Source: Symsagittifera roscoffensis (Eukaryota > Xenacoelomorpha > Acoela > Convolutidae). From it: 64,000 nt of DNA. Below the pieces are notes generated by a model that did no database searches, had not been told where the DNA came from, and was given only the letters and a program-made list of their open reading frames with translations. Both the position numbers and the translations under genes were made by a program. Positions 45,660 through 57,940 of this stretch are shown piece after piece. The stretch spans positions 56,015,504 to 56,079,503 of the forward strand of contig NC_087063.1 in assembly GCF_963678635.1 (NCBI RefSeq), in the 5' to 3' direction. Position 1 is the stretch's first letter, and every line of letters begins with the position of its first letter.

Positions 45660-47560
45660 TTGGTTATAGCAAACCAAAAACAGAAAATCAAGCGAAGATT
45701 TTCTAAAACACGAAACGCAATTTGGGAATCCGATACAACTACAATACAGGAACTTCAGGACCTAAAAGACTCAAAAGACAAAAATAAACCAATAAAGGAC
45801 CAAAAAAATTTTTCTGAATCAAAATCTACAACGCCATCATCGAAAAAAATCATTACTCCAGAATCCAGTACGACTTTATCATTGGAATCAACCAATAGGA
45901 CACATAGAAAGTTACACATTAAATGCAATAAAACGCAAAAAAACTGATTCATTACGACAAAAATTTTGAAAATGATTATATCCTTCCTGTTGTTATTCAC
46001 TCACAAACTGATCCCGCTAGAGGACAATTACAGTTTTGTCATAACTTAATCGCAAATTTATTTGAAAAAGGAAATTGCCTTTGTAAGCAACAATTTCCCG
46101 AAATGAAAATCAAAAGTCAAATGTTTGATCACTATCTACTCGGCATTAGTAACACCACTTCATATTAAGGCATATTTACTTTTGAAGTTTCACCACCACA
46201 GACAAATCAAACACCACACCGAGTTCAAACAAATGATATAGACCTAGACTCCCAAAGGTTTTCACAGAGTATCTAAAAATATTCAACACCAGAAATCAAT
46301 ACGGGCAAATTCAGTTTTCAGAAACGATGTTTTCTCTATCATTTATAGTTACATTTCCACACTATGAACAGTATATGTGTTGAATGTATCATAAACTCAT
46401 ACATCGACAAACAATAGTAAGGCAGGAAATCAAAGTTTTTCGCAAAATTGAGACTCAATCCAAGAAACATTCACCAATTATGATGTATCACAAACAGCAA
46501 AATTTGATCTACAAAGAATCCTGGCAAGGTTCATAATAGAACATTTTGTACACAACACAGATCTAATCTCAATAGCAAGAAGAAGCTCCCGACCACAAAC
46601 TCCAAACAATGAAACCTTATTAGTAGACCAAACATAATAATTTTGGAACCATGAATGGTCTCATTGTTTCTTTGTTAGCATCCCTAATGACATTTCAATT
46701 GCGGCAAAAACTACTGTCTCCGTACAAAAAGATTACTTAAGAGTAACTCCTCTCACCATTGAAGCAAAACACTTGATTTATAACTAAGTTTTAAATGACA
46801 AGACAAGTTACAATAGTTTAAATTCGACATTTATAAAACCACACAAAAAATCCTTACTGGTACTAGAAATCTGACACAACAAGATATTATGACCCCATCA
46901 CACTTTATAAATGAAGAAATACTTGAAAGAATACATATAACAACGCGACAAAGTATCTCACCTATAGACCCACCACTTCCAACACCACATAATAAAAACA
47001 CCCCCTTTCCCTGATCAACATTAGAATCAACAGTCTAAACATTCGTTTTCGAAAATGCTCACACAGGGATTATCAAACACGTAGACCAATAACTAAAACA
47101 ACTCAATCAAACAAAAAAACATGAAAAGAGAAATAGTTTCGCAAATCAAAATAATGACTTTTTCGCCAATACAAACATTAGCAGCCCAATAGTGAAACCG
47201 CTTTACGCAATACGAAATCAATCACAGAAACAAAACTACACTCAATAAATACCACAGCCAGTATTCCCTAAAGAAAACGAGAAAACTCAAACAGACCGTA
47301 CTGAAAATTACCCATTTTTCAACAAAATAAAATTTCAACAAACAAAAAATTTGTGAGAAATCAAAAACAATACTCTGAAGATGAAAATTTTTTCAATTAG
47401 AATCAACAACAACACAATAATGTTTCACAAAAAAATAATTGAAAAATTGTTGACCAACCACATATTTGTGAACCCTACATAAAATCAGAGCCGACACGAC
47501 GAACACGACAACCCTTTCTCAACCACAAAAAATTAGCAATCTTATAGTATTATACATTCT
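45660..47560 (+). pseudogene. Decayed gag, N-terminal part
   Basis: Highly broken coding traces. A 95-codon basic frame (45660-45944) is Lys/Thr/Ser-rich. Near 46475-46640 a frame gives FDLQRILARFIIEHFVHNTDL. The rest is A+T-rich with stops in all frames. Assignment to gag rests on position upstream of the capsid-like part. Confidence 0.4.
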
Positions 47561-47599
47561 CAAAACCAAATAAACACTCAACGTTTCCATCCAATTCAG

Positions 47600-48360
47600 T
47601 TGCAAAATGAAATCTCATTGCCATATTATCTACAACAACATGAGATTATAAAAAGCCAACCTACAAATTTTACACAAATGCCAAACATAGCAGAGTCGCT
47701 TCACATGACAATGAATCCATACCTTATGGGTGGATTATCAATTACATCCAACAAACCACTCATGGTATTCACAAGAACAGATCCCGAATACTCAGCAGAA
47801 GATTACTTGAGCGCAGTTGCAACAAATTTAATTTTATATATCGTTCCAGAACCGGTGAAAACACCACTTCACCACTTCATCGAAAGTCGATACATATACG
47901 CACATCTTTATTTCAAACAGACTTGATGGTGAAGCAGAGAAAAGGTTCTGACTCCTACCAATTGAAATAAAATCTGATTGGAAACAGTTTACACAAGAAT
48001 TTTCAAAATGGTTCGTTTCTGAAAAAAATATATAACACCAAAGAGTCCTATGTAACGAAATCCGAAGATTCCCCAACGAGACAATAAAACACAACTCACA
48101 GTAAGAGTTGAAACCTTATTACGAAAAACATATTCCCTTATTACACTAGATTGCGAAAAGACGAAAATGACTGAAAGTTTGATGATGACTCTACAACCAC
48201 AACTATGCAAAATAGCATAAAAAAAAGAGCCTCACATTCATCATCAAACCGCGAACCTGATAAAGATTTCCAAAAACAACTAGTCAAAATAGAACAAGCT
48301 GAAATCAGAATGAAATTAGAAGAAACAGAAAATTTAAAACTACAGTATGTATAAAAATTC
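47600..48360 (+). pseudogene. Decayed gag, capsid-like part
   Basis: Frame 47600-47926 contains MVFTRTDPEYSAEDYLSAVATNLI, the usual start of a retrotransposon Gag capsid domain. After frame breaks, LPIEIKSDWKQFTQEFSKWF (about 47960-48020) and EIRRFPNETIK (about 48060-48090) continue the domain. Further on comes a predicted helical RMKLEETENLKLQY-type stretch near 48310-48350. At least four frame changes are needed, so it is dead. Confidence 0.6.
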
Positions 48361-48439
48361 AGAGAACAACTTCACAAGTTAAAATTATTCAAGACTCAGA
48401 TACCCAATTAGCAGAAAAAAACCACTCACAGTTTGAATA

Positions 48440-48870
48440 TCTATGAAAAAGATCCAAATTTTGAAGGAAAACCATCATTTAAAAATGGGGCAATCACTGT
48501 CGCAGATATGGACATAGCATTGCTGAATCTAGACAAAAACAACAAGACAACTTAAATAGACCAAAAAAACACAGAGAACCAAATAATTATTTCTATCAAT
48601 ACATAAAAAAAGATCGAAATTCACCGATTAAAAACATTCAATGTAATAATAGCTCAGGAAAACCACTTCCAATTAATTTTCACGGAAGATCACGAGCTCG
48701 ACGAAATTCACAAAATTACTCTCAAAAAAGATCTAGCAGATCAACTAGCCGAAACAATCAGTATCAAAACAACTACTCAAGATCAATCCCAAAGAGAAGT
48801 ATAAATTCAAAGTACTATAGGAATCGCTCTTATTCAAATTCTAGGAAGAGATACTATTCCAATGACCGTT
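48440..48870 (+). pseudogene. Decayed nucleocapsid: zinc knuckle and Arg/Ser-rich tail
   Basis: PNFEGKPSFKN is followed, one base shifted, by GNHCRRYGHSIAES, a CCHC-type zinc knuckle in which the first and last Cys are lost. From about 48680 an open stretch reads RSRARRNSQNYSQKRSSRS and on to NSRKRYYSNDR, an Arg/Ser/Asn-rich nucleic-acid-binding tail ending at 48870. Confidence 0.6.
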
Positions 48871-49345
48871 AAAGCAATTACTCTAACAATCAAAATCAAA
48901 ATTATTCCAACAATCGAATTACAAACTAATCAAATAATTGAAACAGAAATTTTTCAAACAATAGATCACAAAACTACTCAAACAATAGAGTATAATATAA
49001 TAATAGTGATAGATCCCGTGATAATTCTAGAAATACAAACAACAACTATAAAGAAAAATTCAATCATTTCTTATCCCAACTCGAACCATAGAACAAAATG
49101 TACTTCAACATAAACCCTTCAAACGAATAATCCATATTACAAATAAAAAACACAAAATCGTTGGAATCCCATTCCTTACTAAATATCTAAATGCGTGCCA
49201 ACTAACAATATTTTGAATAGTAATTTACATGATAGGAAAAAAATACAAAATCAGATAATACAACACTAACATTCATCCAAAAAGAAACAATTAACCCCAA
49301 TTTTTCTCAAAATTCTACCCTACATAAAACCAACAACGGAAACAT

Positions 49346-50020
49346 TTGAAACCACTTTTGGGACATGCATATGATTTTTCTATTAATCAAATAGATGAGT
49401 ATAACACTGATCAAAATAGACAAAAGCTTTATATGTCTGACCTTGAATTAAGAGCAATTCATAAATTCTTTAAAGTGACAATTTCATCCATCAAATACGC
49501 AAAAAATTCAGACACAGATGTTATATCCTCACACGTATATTACAATTCACCATATTTAATTACACTACCTATAAGACTTTTAAAATATTGCGAAACAACA
49601 GCAACAATTTAACCCACACAAGAAAAACCATTTGAAATAATCGAAATTTTAAATATATTAGACATTTGTCAATCAACAATTTTAACTGAAGAACTATCTA
49701 TTAATAAAATAACTAACGACTCGAAAATAAAAACAGATTACTTCACGAAAACCCCATATTTTAAGCCAATATTTCGAATTTGGATATATACAAACGAACA
49801 ACAAACCTTCCTAGCTATGTTCAAGTTTCAACATTCTCAAATCAATCAACAAGAATATCAACAACCTGCAGAATTATTCTTAAAATACCCTATGGTTTAT
49901 GCCACATCTAAAATTCAGGTTGGAAAAGTGCATTCACCACTACATCTTTTCCTTAAACTTGACGTAATTTTCAATAAACAACGAGCAAGTAAAATACCCT
50001 TTCAGTTAAAAAAAAAGTAA
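49346..50020 (+). pseudogene. Decayed protease-RT connecting region
   Basis: Two frames (49346-49612 and 49817-50020) flank a short frame break. The second contains YPMVYATSKIQVGKVHSPLHLFLKLD, a segment that precedes RT in this element type, and ends before the RT core at KIPFQLKKK. No protease D-[ST]-G motif remains. Confidence 0.5.
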
Positions 50021-50099
50021 ACAAACTCCAAGATATTCTCAAACAATATGAAATAATATCACCAGTAAAGATCAACAACCAAAAGGAAAAACCCCATCA

Positions 50100-50892
50100 A
50101 CCGTGTCAATACTCTCGCCAAAGGCGAACCACTAAAAATTGTTTTAGATGCAAGGTACCTCAATTCCCTAATTGATGAATCAAAAGGCAATTGGCCTACA
50201 GAAACAAAACAAATATTACTCACAAAGATAAATGGACATTAATATACAACTGCTCATATGAATAGTGCATCCAACCAAATGCCATTAGACGAACATTAAC
50301 GTCGACTTACACAATTCGTTATTGAAAGCCAACAATACGAATTTAATGGAAAAATCTATGGAATTTTCATAGGAACAGCAGCTTTTTCAACAGAACTGTT
50401 TGATCACCAAATCTTAGTAAAAACGTAATTATATAGTTAGGCGACGTTTTCATGCAATGAAAAACAAAACAAGAAGTATTCAAAAGGATTAGAAAATTAT
50501 CAACAAACTTTTTTTAAAGAAAACATGAAAGCAGCTCCAGTTAAATCACATTTTTCCTTACCCTTGTTAAATTCCTAGGACACATTATTGAAGGTACCTC
50601 AATCACTCCATTAACATCGCGAGCAGATGCTATATGGAAACTTCAACCTCCAATAAAATCAAATAAAGAAACTCCCAGAATTTCTTAGAATGTTAATTTC
50701 TTTAAGCAAATATGTCTTTAAAACGCATATATATCTCAGACCGTTTTGTAATATCCTTAAACAGCAACAAAACTTTGAATGGACATTAGAACACAAAGAT
50801 TATTTTGATGAAATAAAACTTTTCCTCTCAGAACAGATATCAAACACGATCCCAGATCCAGATCAACCAATTTATGCTATGGGTGACCCATA
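50100..50892 (+). pseudogene. Decayed reverse transcriptase, truncated
   Basis: KIVLDARYLNSLIDES opens the palm. The first catalytic site reads TAHMNSASNQMPL (Asp replaced by His). QFVIESQQYEF and YGIFIGTAAFS follow. The Y-x-DD site is destroyed (a stop, then LGDVF). FLGHIIEGT, SKYVFKTHIYLRPFCNIL and FEWTLEHKDYFDEIK mark the thumb and connection. The frame ends IPDPDQPIYAMGDP at the expected start of RNase H. It is inactive by active-site loss, stops and truncation. Confidence 0.75.
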
Positions 50893-51300
50893 AGTACACC
50901 TCCGGATTGGCAAATGAGGGACCCTTCCGGATTGGTAAATATGGACACCTCCGGGTTGAGACCGTTCCGGATAGGCAAAAATGGGTCCCTCTCGATTGGC
51001 AAAACTAGGACCCCTACAGATCGGCAAAATAGAAAACCCTCCAGATTGGTAAAAATGGACCCCTCCGGGTACCCACGAAAAAACTAGACCCTTCCGGATC
51101 AGCGAAATGCGACCCTCCCGTATTGGGGCCCGTCCGTATAGGCAAAAATGGGCCCTTCAGGATTGGCTAAATGGGACTCTTCCGGATTCGGACCCTTTCG
51201 GATAGGCAAAAATGGACCCTTCCGTATACACTCAGTTTTTCGTGACCCCTCTAGTTTAACTTGGAAAGTCCAGACCCTTCCGCGCACGGAGCTAAACATC
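50893..51300. repeat. CCGGATTGG minisatellite
   Basis: A degenerate unit of roughly 30 bases, GACCCTTCCGGATTGGCAAAAATGG and variants, repeated about a dozen times. Related single copies appear at 51909-51930, 52331-52345 and 52553-52568. It starts exactly where the retroelement relic stops. Frames inside it (51099-51342) are repetitive and not coding. Confidence 0.85.
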
Positions 51301-53460
51301 CTAATTTATGTGTTTGACGAATATGGAAGTATTTGTTCGTAAATTGGATCGCTCCGGATCCAAAACAACCTCCCTGTTTTGAAATTTCTGCTAACAGGGA
51401 GGGGCGTCTTGGCTGACTTTATTTTTATTTTTTTTTTCAATTCTGGTCTTCGTGACCCTTCCTAAGCTACTACAAAAATTTTAAAACAGCCTCACACTTT
51501 TTTTACTACCCTTTCATCAGAATGTAAGGAGTTTCGAAAAAAAAATCGGGAAGGGTCTACATTTCAAAACCGGTGTTTTTGCTGAGAACTTCAAAAACAT
51601 TTTGCTACAAATTATTTTTTTCACAAAAAAAATAAACTGTGTTTAAGCTAATTAAATTCCTAATCTAATGGTACCAAAACGAATTGGATGCGTGCAGTGA
51701 GTTTTCAGTTATTACTCAAAATTTCTTTGGGTTTAACTTCAAGTTTATGGTACTTTATAGGTAATGCCTAGGTTTTTTTTTGCAATACTCGTCTTAAGAC
51801 TTAACTATTGCTGATTTGAGCTCACATGGCCTACAATTCTCTAGTTCAATGCAAAAAAAAGACTTTGGAAAACGTTTCAGCTAAAAAAAACTTGCGAAAA
51901 ACTTGCGTAATTTGGACCCCTCCGGATTGGTGAATCCGCTAAATCAAACACGTTGAAACCGATTTCTCTCAAATTTAGAAGGCCCTATGTGAACGGGTTA
52001 TAAAATCGCATAACTTATAACTTTCGAAAAAAAAATTTATTTTGGGGCGTTTCGGGTATCAAAAATCGCGAAAAATTGAAACGCGGTACTAATTTTCTTC
52101 CACCGATATCGAGGCTAAATTGATATGGTTCACCATGTTATAATAGTTGAAAACCGAAGTAAATCACTTAATTGGTGATTTTTACCGTTTTCGAAAATCG
52201 AGATATCTCACAAAACGCATTTTGTGAGATGGTCAAAACTTCAATTTATTGACCCGACATGGACTGGTTGTTTGAAAAGCGGGATAATAAAACCAGTATC
52301 AATAGTATAAGTAGTAGTAATAACATTAGTATACCCCTCCGGACCGTTCATTATCCGAAATAAGTGCTTAATTCGAAAACTCGCAACTCACCGAGAGGTC
52401 ACTTTAGTGCACCCCACAGATCGATTTTGCACTTTCTGTACCAAAAGGGATACAAAATTGTTTAACGATACCCAACAGTCCATAGTTGTTGTCCTTGTGA
52501 CCTTCGTGCTGCTCTTCGCACTGCTGGCTTGGTCCTAATCTGCAATCACCGAGCTCTCCGGATTGATTGAAAATTAACATTAACGTGTTTAATTACTCAA
52601 ATAACCCTACAGGACAGGCACAGGTAAAACAAAACAGGTTGATCGTAATGATCAAAAGGGATGTAACTGAATACATCAAAAACAGCAAACAGGAAAGTCG
52701 GATCGCATCATGTCTAAGAAGTTGTTCTCTACTCAATTTATGCTTTTTACAGTCTTTGGTTTTTTTCAGTTTCTATTTGGTTTTTTTCTTGGTAAAACAC
52801 AGTTTTTTTATTTGGTTTCTTTTATTGTTTTTGGTTCTATACCACTTAAGAAACGACAGGACCGCGAGTCCTTCCAGCTTTCACGACACTAAAGTTTTTG
52901 GTGTTATATAGGTTAAAGGCTAAATCAAGAAAACCGGAAGGCTTTCGAGTTTCGAATCACCCATTCCGGCTGTCGATTAAGAGCCCTAATATGAGCATCC
53001 GCTCGGAGCGAAGGCTTGCGTTATTATACTCGCAGGTTGTGATGGTATGAATAACCCCAGGAGCGCCATAAAAAGCACCTATACAACAATCGCCCGGAAA
53101 GAAAATAACAGCGGAAAGTAAAACTTTATGCTAAAACGACTGGCTAGCGTCAAGATAGAGCTTAACGTGCTTTTTAACCGTCTATATCAAACTCAGTTTA
53201 AAATGGTCCTCATAACATTGGGGCAACAAGGTTGTTACGTGCTTTCAACCGACTCGCACAAAGTAACTTAGTTGCATACAAAAGAGTGAACTCATGGCTG
53301 TGTCTCAGTATCCCCAGACCACGAGGTCACTCCTAAAATCGGGATATTTACTTTATTATATTAATATATTACTTTTGGATCGGTCTTTTCCTTAACTCAC
53401 AGATGCTCATAGCCTGAAACTGAAAGTAATTGTTATAATTTGAATTCAGGACTTCTCCGG
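51301..53460. other. Unassigned region with scattered CCGGATTGG copies
   Basis: No recognised gene. Two overlapping frames at 52567-52911 and 52710-52892 share a Phe/Leu-rich hydrophobic stretch. The second starts MSKKLFSTQFMLFTVFGFFQF and could be a signal or membrane segment, but support is weak. 53000-53400 is less A+T-rich but has stops in all frames. Confidence 0.35.
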
Positions 53461-53463
53461 AAG

Positions 53464-53706
53464 CTAAAAGTTGTTAAAATAACAGTTCAGGAGGGTGGCT
53501 TCAGACCCCTCAGGTTTCTTTATTTTCTTTGAAGAAACGTCTTCTTCACAACTAGGAAGGGTTGCTGTCTTCACTTTCGGATTTCCTGGCGAGCTCATTT
53601 CTTCCGGTATGGATTGTAGCAGCACAATCATTACCACTCGGAATGCTTCTACTCAATGATCGTCTCCGTTAACGATATTGCGTTTCGTTTCGATCTCGCT
53701 CGTCAT
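53464..53706 (-). pseudogene. Coding-like relic or exons, unknown
   Basis: Two adjacent minus-strand frames have ordinary, not A+T-driven, composition: MTSEIETKRNIVNGDDH (53706-53653), then a 44-codon frame from 53598 (MSSPGNPKVKTATLPSCEED... ending at 53464) with a Lys-rich KKIKKPEGSEA. A stop and a frame change separate them. They could be a decayed gene copy. No family is recognised. Confidence 0.22.
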
Positions 53707-54079
53707 GGTTAATCTCTCTTCTACTAGCGAAAATTGGGGTCCTGATTTTCGCACTATTTTTTCAGTTTTTTCCGAAAAAAAATGGTCACGTGTCATGCAC
53801 GCCCGAATCGAATTTTTTAAAATAATTTTTTGATTCAAATTAATCTATCGGGTTTCATTCAATTAGACGGTTGACAACATTAAACCCTCGAAACAGTCAA
53901 TATTTTTGTCAAACTATTCGAAGAAATAATCGTTTGCTGCTTGGTCATTCTGGTCGAATGTCACATGTTTACTTCCTTTTTCATTTAATCTCAAAATCCT
54001 TTCTCTCATTTCTTCTCATCTGATCGGTTTGCTCTGCTATTTCAAATGTACTCAAGAAAAGTTATTACTTCCAATCAAA

Positions 54080-55971
54080 ATGAATTTTCAAAAAGTCAAA
54101 CAAGAATTGAGAGGTTTGCTTGGTCCCAATAATCCTGCAAAGGGAAAAAGTATTTTGAACCCTGCTTTCAACTAATGAGTTGGGACCACTCGAAAAAAGA
54201 CAGCAAGTCTTTTTTGGTGAAAAAGAAGTAGAAGCAATCTCGGCGATTAGAAATACTGATTTTTTTGATGCTGAAAACCTGGGACTTGTTCCTATGTTGG
54301 AACTCACTTCTGGAAAGGAGTCAACTACGAATCAGGAGCTTGCGCACTGGAACAAAGTGTATGACAGAGCATCTTACAATAGAAGACAAGTTTGTCTCAC
54401 AATTAAGAAGTAAAATGTTAACAAGCCTCCCTACGTCCAGACTCGACAGCTCACTGCAAAAGAGATTGAAGCAATGAAACAATTTGCCTATGTCCACTGT
54501 ATTTTGAACTTTTTTTCAAAGAACTGTCCCAAGTTTTCGGAGACTTTATGATTGTTGAGAACTGTAATGTACAATAAACTGTTTTAATTATGTTTTTTGT
54601 CTTGTAAGGTAAAGATTTATCCTCAAAGCCTTTTTTTTTCATTTAGTATTTGTGTTCACTAGTTTGAGTTGGACTAATGGTTTTTCAGGAAACTTAATCT
54701 GAAAACTTCAGAATAATTTGGGACTTTTTCATATTGTTCTTCAGGAAAAGTCCCAAAAAACTTCGCGAACTGTTATAGAATCACAAAATTTGATATAATT
54801 GCAAAAATTGATTGTAGGTTCATAAATATCCTAATTTGAGTGGACTCATAATGGTGAAGAAAAACTTTATAGGATACCAATCCGATACCAAAAACATAGA
54901 TTTTACAGAATATCAAAGAAATGGAAAACAATTGTTACAAAAATAAACAATTGTTACAACTACAAAAGGAAGAATTTGATAAAAAGCTCGATATACAGCG
55001 CTCTTTACTAGGTTATGTATAGACTTTCAAAATAAATTTGTATCATTATTGACGAAAGCACTAATAAAAGTGAACGTACAGAAATTGAATGAAGTTCCTA
55101 TCTTTTTTGAGATTAAAAAGCAACATTTTCCGTCAAATACAAAAAAGTATTCAAGTATTTTGTTTTGGACCCCGACATAAATTTGAAAGAAATGGACCGG
55201 TCGTTTTCTTTTGGACGTTTAATTGGATACGGAAATTCCTATATGAAGTTTTTTTGCAAACTCCAAAACCAGCTATATGCAATTCTACATGACTATATGC
55301 AATTCTACATGAATCTGTGATTTCTACTACGAAAAAATAACCTGGATATTTTTATGATGCACTTAGTATTCCCAGTTCATCTTTTCTTGGTCACATGACT
55401 GGACTTTTTTTCTGTTTATACGTTAAAATAAATGCCTAATCAGGATATGCCTTATTCGATTGTTTGTCATTTTAACCAAACAACTTCAGACAACACAGTA
55501 AACATAAAGAGCTTGGTTGTTTCGGATATTAAATGTATTGAAAGCAATAAAGTACAAATTTTAGGAGTTTTTAAGGACGGACAAACTGTAGGGTGTTCTT
55601 TTCTACCTACCAAAAAATTTAAAGCAACATCCCAATTTACTTGGTTTACAAAGCATCTTCATGGAGTCAGTTGGAGCAATGGTCAAAAAAACTATACTGA
55701 ACTTGAAAAAGATTTTGGAAAGTCTGATAGCCTCAAACACAGAACTTTTTGGCAAAGGTTCTGAAAAATGTAGTTTTTTTTCAGAATTTCCGGAAACAAA
55801 GTTTACAAATTTGGATGACTACGCATGCTCAAAAGTTAGAATTTCAAAAGATAAAGAATATGATCGGAGGCGTAGCAACTACCTTTTTTTCATGCAAAAA
55901 CTGTTCACTGTGCAGAAAGAAAAGCATTTGCATAAGGAATATGGACTCGAAATTTTTGTAAATAAATTTTA
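54080..55971 (+). pseudogene. Chain of coding-like fragments, unknown
   Basis: Plus-strand frames with sensible composition: 54180-54413 (ELGPLEKRQQVFFGEKEVEAI-like, then LTSGKESTTNQELAHWNKVY); 55089-55292 (frame-mixed, VFCFGPRHKFERNGPVVFFW); 55432-55764 (MPYSIVCHFNQTTSDNTVNIKS, then KVQILGVFKDGQTVGCSFLP); and 55661-55972. They could be exons of one gene or pieces of a decayed DNA-transposon protein. No catalytic motif was recognised. Confidence 0.3.
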
Positions 55972-56302
55972 AATCATAATAATCTTATTGTTTTATCTTT
56001 TTTGAATTTAATTAAAATTCATTGTCAGTTTTCTGTTTCTACAGTTAAGGTGGTTTATCATTGTGAGAAGTCCGCCAGTTTAGGAAGTTTTGTTTTTGAT
56101 GAAGAAAGCCATTAAACGAAAAAAACGGAAGTGGTTTGGACGTACTTGTAATATGTCTTTTTTACTTTTTCTGTGCCAGTTTTTGTTATAGTTTTGATGC
56201 TAGTATCTGCAATTGTCCGAATAATTTTTTCCGCAATATGTGAAGAAATGACCCTTTGGGTAGCTATATTATCAAGTAAAGTCGATTACCTTCTGCAAAG
56301 AC

Positions 56303-56395
56303 ATGAATAAAAGAATATCTACCAAGGAGCGATTTTTGAATTCCCTAGTTGGTCCAAGTGGATCTGCAAAACTTAACTTACTTTTGAGTGGTTGA
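56303..56395 (+). pseudogene. NTPase-like fragment with a Walker-A-like motif
   Basis: A 30-codon frame, KERFLNSLVGPSGSAKLNLLLSG, with GPSGSAK close to the P-loop G-x(4)-GK-[ST]. The neighbouring frame continues WLKIGIFQPTFDKTFCFYQ. It may be a tiny remnant of a packaging-type or AAA ATPase, such as those of Maverick/Polinton-like elements. Too short to be sure. Confidence 0.25.
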
Positions 56396-56502
56396 AAATT
56401 GGTATTTTTCAACCAACCTTTGACAAAACTTTCTGCTTTTATCAATGAAATCTTAGCCTAAAGCATTCGGAACTTACTTACACAATTTATCTAAAAAACA
56501 AC

Positions 56503-56712
56503 TCACTCGTCTATTTGTTGAAATTCGTTCCAATCTGGCAGAAAGAGGTACTCAATTTTGTTTTCGTTCGGCTCACTTCTTATTGACAGGGTACAGTTTA
56601 TTTCCAGGGTCTCGCTTTTCGCCCAGTATCTGGGCCCTGAAATATAGCCCTCAATCACATTATGTAAGGTAAAATACTCGGGGATGTTAAAATTGAAAGA
56701 ACAAATATCCAT
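56503..56712 (-). CDS. Short ORF, 69 codons, unknown
   Basis: Starts MDICSFNFNIPEYFTLHNVIEG and contains SGPRYWAKSETLEINCTLSI and NKIEYLFLPDWNEFQQ. Composition is balanced and could be a single exon, but there is no splice or family evidence. Confidence 0.22.
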   Translation of the reverse strand: MDICSFNFNIPEYFTLHNVIEGYISGPRYWAKSETLEINCTLSIRSEPNENKIEYLFLPDWNEFQQIDE

Positions 56713-57940
56713 GAATGATTAATGTGTTAAACCAAAGGCTAATATTTCCAAAACAGAATCGCTTAACTTAAATTTCCAAATCAATGGCACTTTAAGTGTT
56801 TTTGTCCAAACTTGCGCCATTATATACCAAAGAACGGGGGTGATTTATGCACTTTGTGTAGGACGTTTTTTAGATTTGACATACATTAATTGCACGATGT
56901 TTTATAAAGATTGAAAATGATACTACATAAATTTGAATTACAATTATTCTACCACCCATTTAATTTCTAAGCATCACCTTTAACGTCTAGATTTCAATTT
57001 GACACAAAAAGTTGCAATGCAACACATTAAGATTACGTAAAGGTTACGTAATTTAGCATAAAATTAATGCAGCAGCAAAAAGTCTGCCTACAGAGTTTGA
57101 ATTAAAGTTACCAGTGTTTAGTCACGCCACCAAATTTCATGAAAATATATGTAAAACTCACAATTTGGGGAAAAACTGAAAAAAAGAACCATTGTTGCAT
57201 GGTATATTTGATTTTATTTGACAGCAGCTATATCCTTCAATCGAAAGGAAGTCAGTAGAAATTAGACCCTTGGCGAAACAAAATCGGAATAAAAGAGCAT
57301 ATCACAAGCCTCTGACCTAATTGGTAATCTATAGGGCTTTTCTCAAGGGATTTCAGGTTTCAAACAAAGACACTGTCATACTTTATTTGGGTTTTGAGCT
57401 TCCTTTTCTTCTTTAAACACAAAATACATCTGCCAAAGATATTTGGAAGAATATTAAATTAGCATAAAATTCATTAATTCCAGTGAATTCATTAATTTTG
57501 ATTTAGAAGTCAACTGTTAAAAAATTTGTTTTTTTTTAATAACAGTTTTAAAAAAAACTTATCATTAAACTTGTTCACAAACATGTAAAACAATAAAAAC
57601 AAAATGAACCGATAGGGGTTTTTAAAGAAAGGTTGTGTTGATCTTTTTTTTGTAGCCCAACCAAATGGTTTCCCGAGGAAGAATATATGGGGGTTTTCAA
57701 AAACTGTCGAAAACTTTGCGACTTCTTTTTTTTAGCTCCACCAAACTGATTTTCTGAGCTCTTCCAAAACACTAAAATTGTAAGAAACATTGAGAATTTT
57801 TAAAAGAAACGATCTAACATAGCTACTTTTGATAAACCTAGGCCCCCTATTTAGCCAAAAGTTCCTGATTTAAAAAATTTTTTATCGAAAATGTTCAATG
57901 AACCGTTTATATAGCCACCCGTACCAAACATTTTTCACAA
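56713..57940. other. Unassigned spacer with one dispersed repeat
   Basis: No gene seen. 57620-57745 contains TTTTCAAAAACTGTCGAAAACTT and then CCAAACTGATTTTCTGAGCTC, matching 62625-62720 of the MITE-like insertion, so it is a related fragment. Confidence 0.4.

Larger units (their letters stand above)
45560..50892 (+). mobile_element. Decayed LTR retroelement, copy 3 (gag to RT)
   Basis: The 5' half of the same kind of element whose 3' half is at 20.3-31 kb: gag, nucleocapsid, protease region and RT, all with many stops and indels. It ends abruptly at 50892, where RNase H would start (YAMGDP) and a minisatellite begins. No LTR or target duplication could be identified. Confidence 0.7.
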
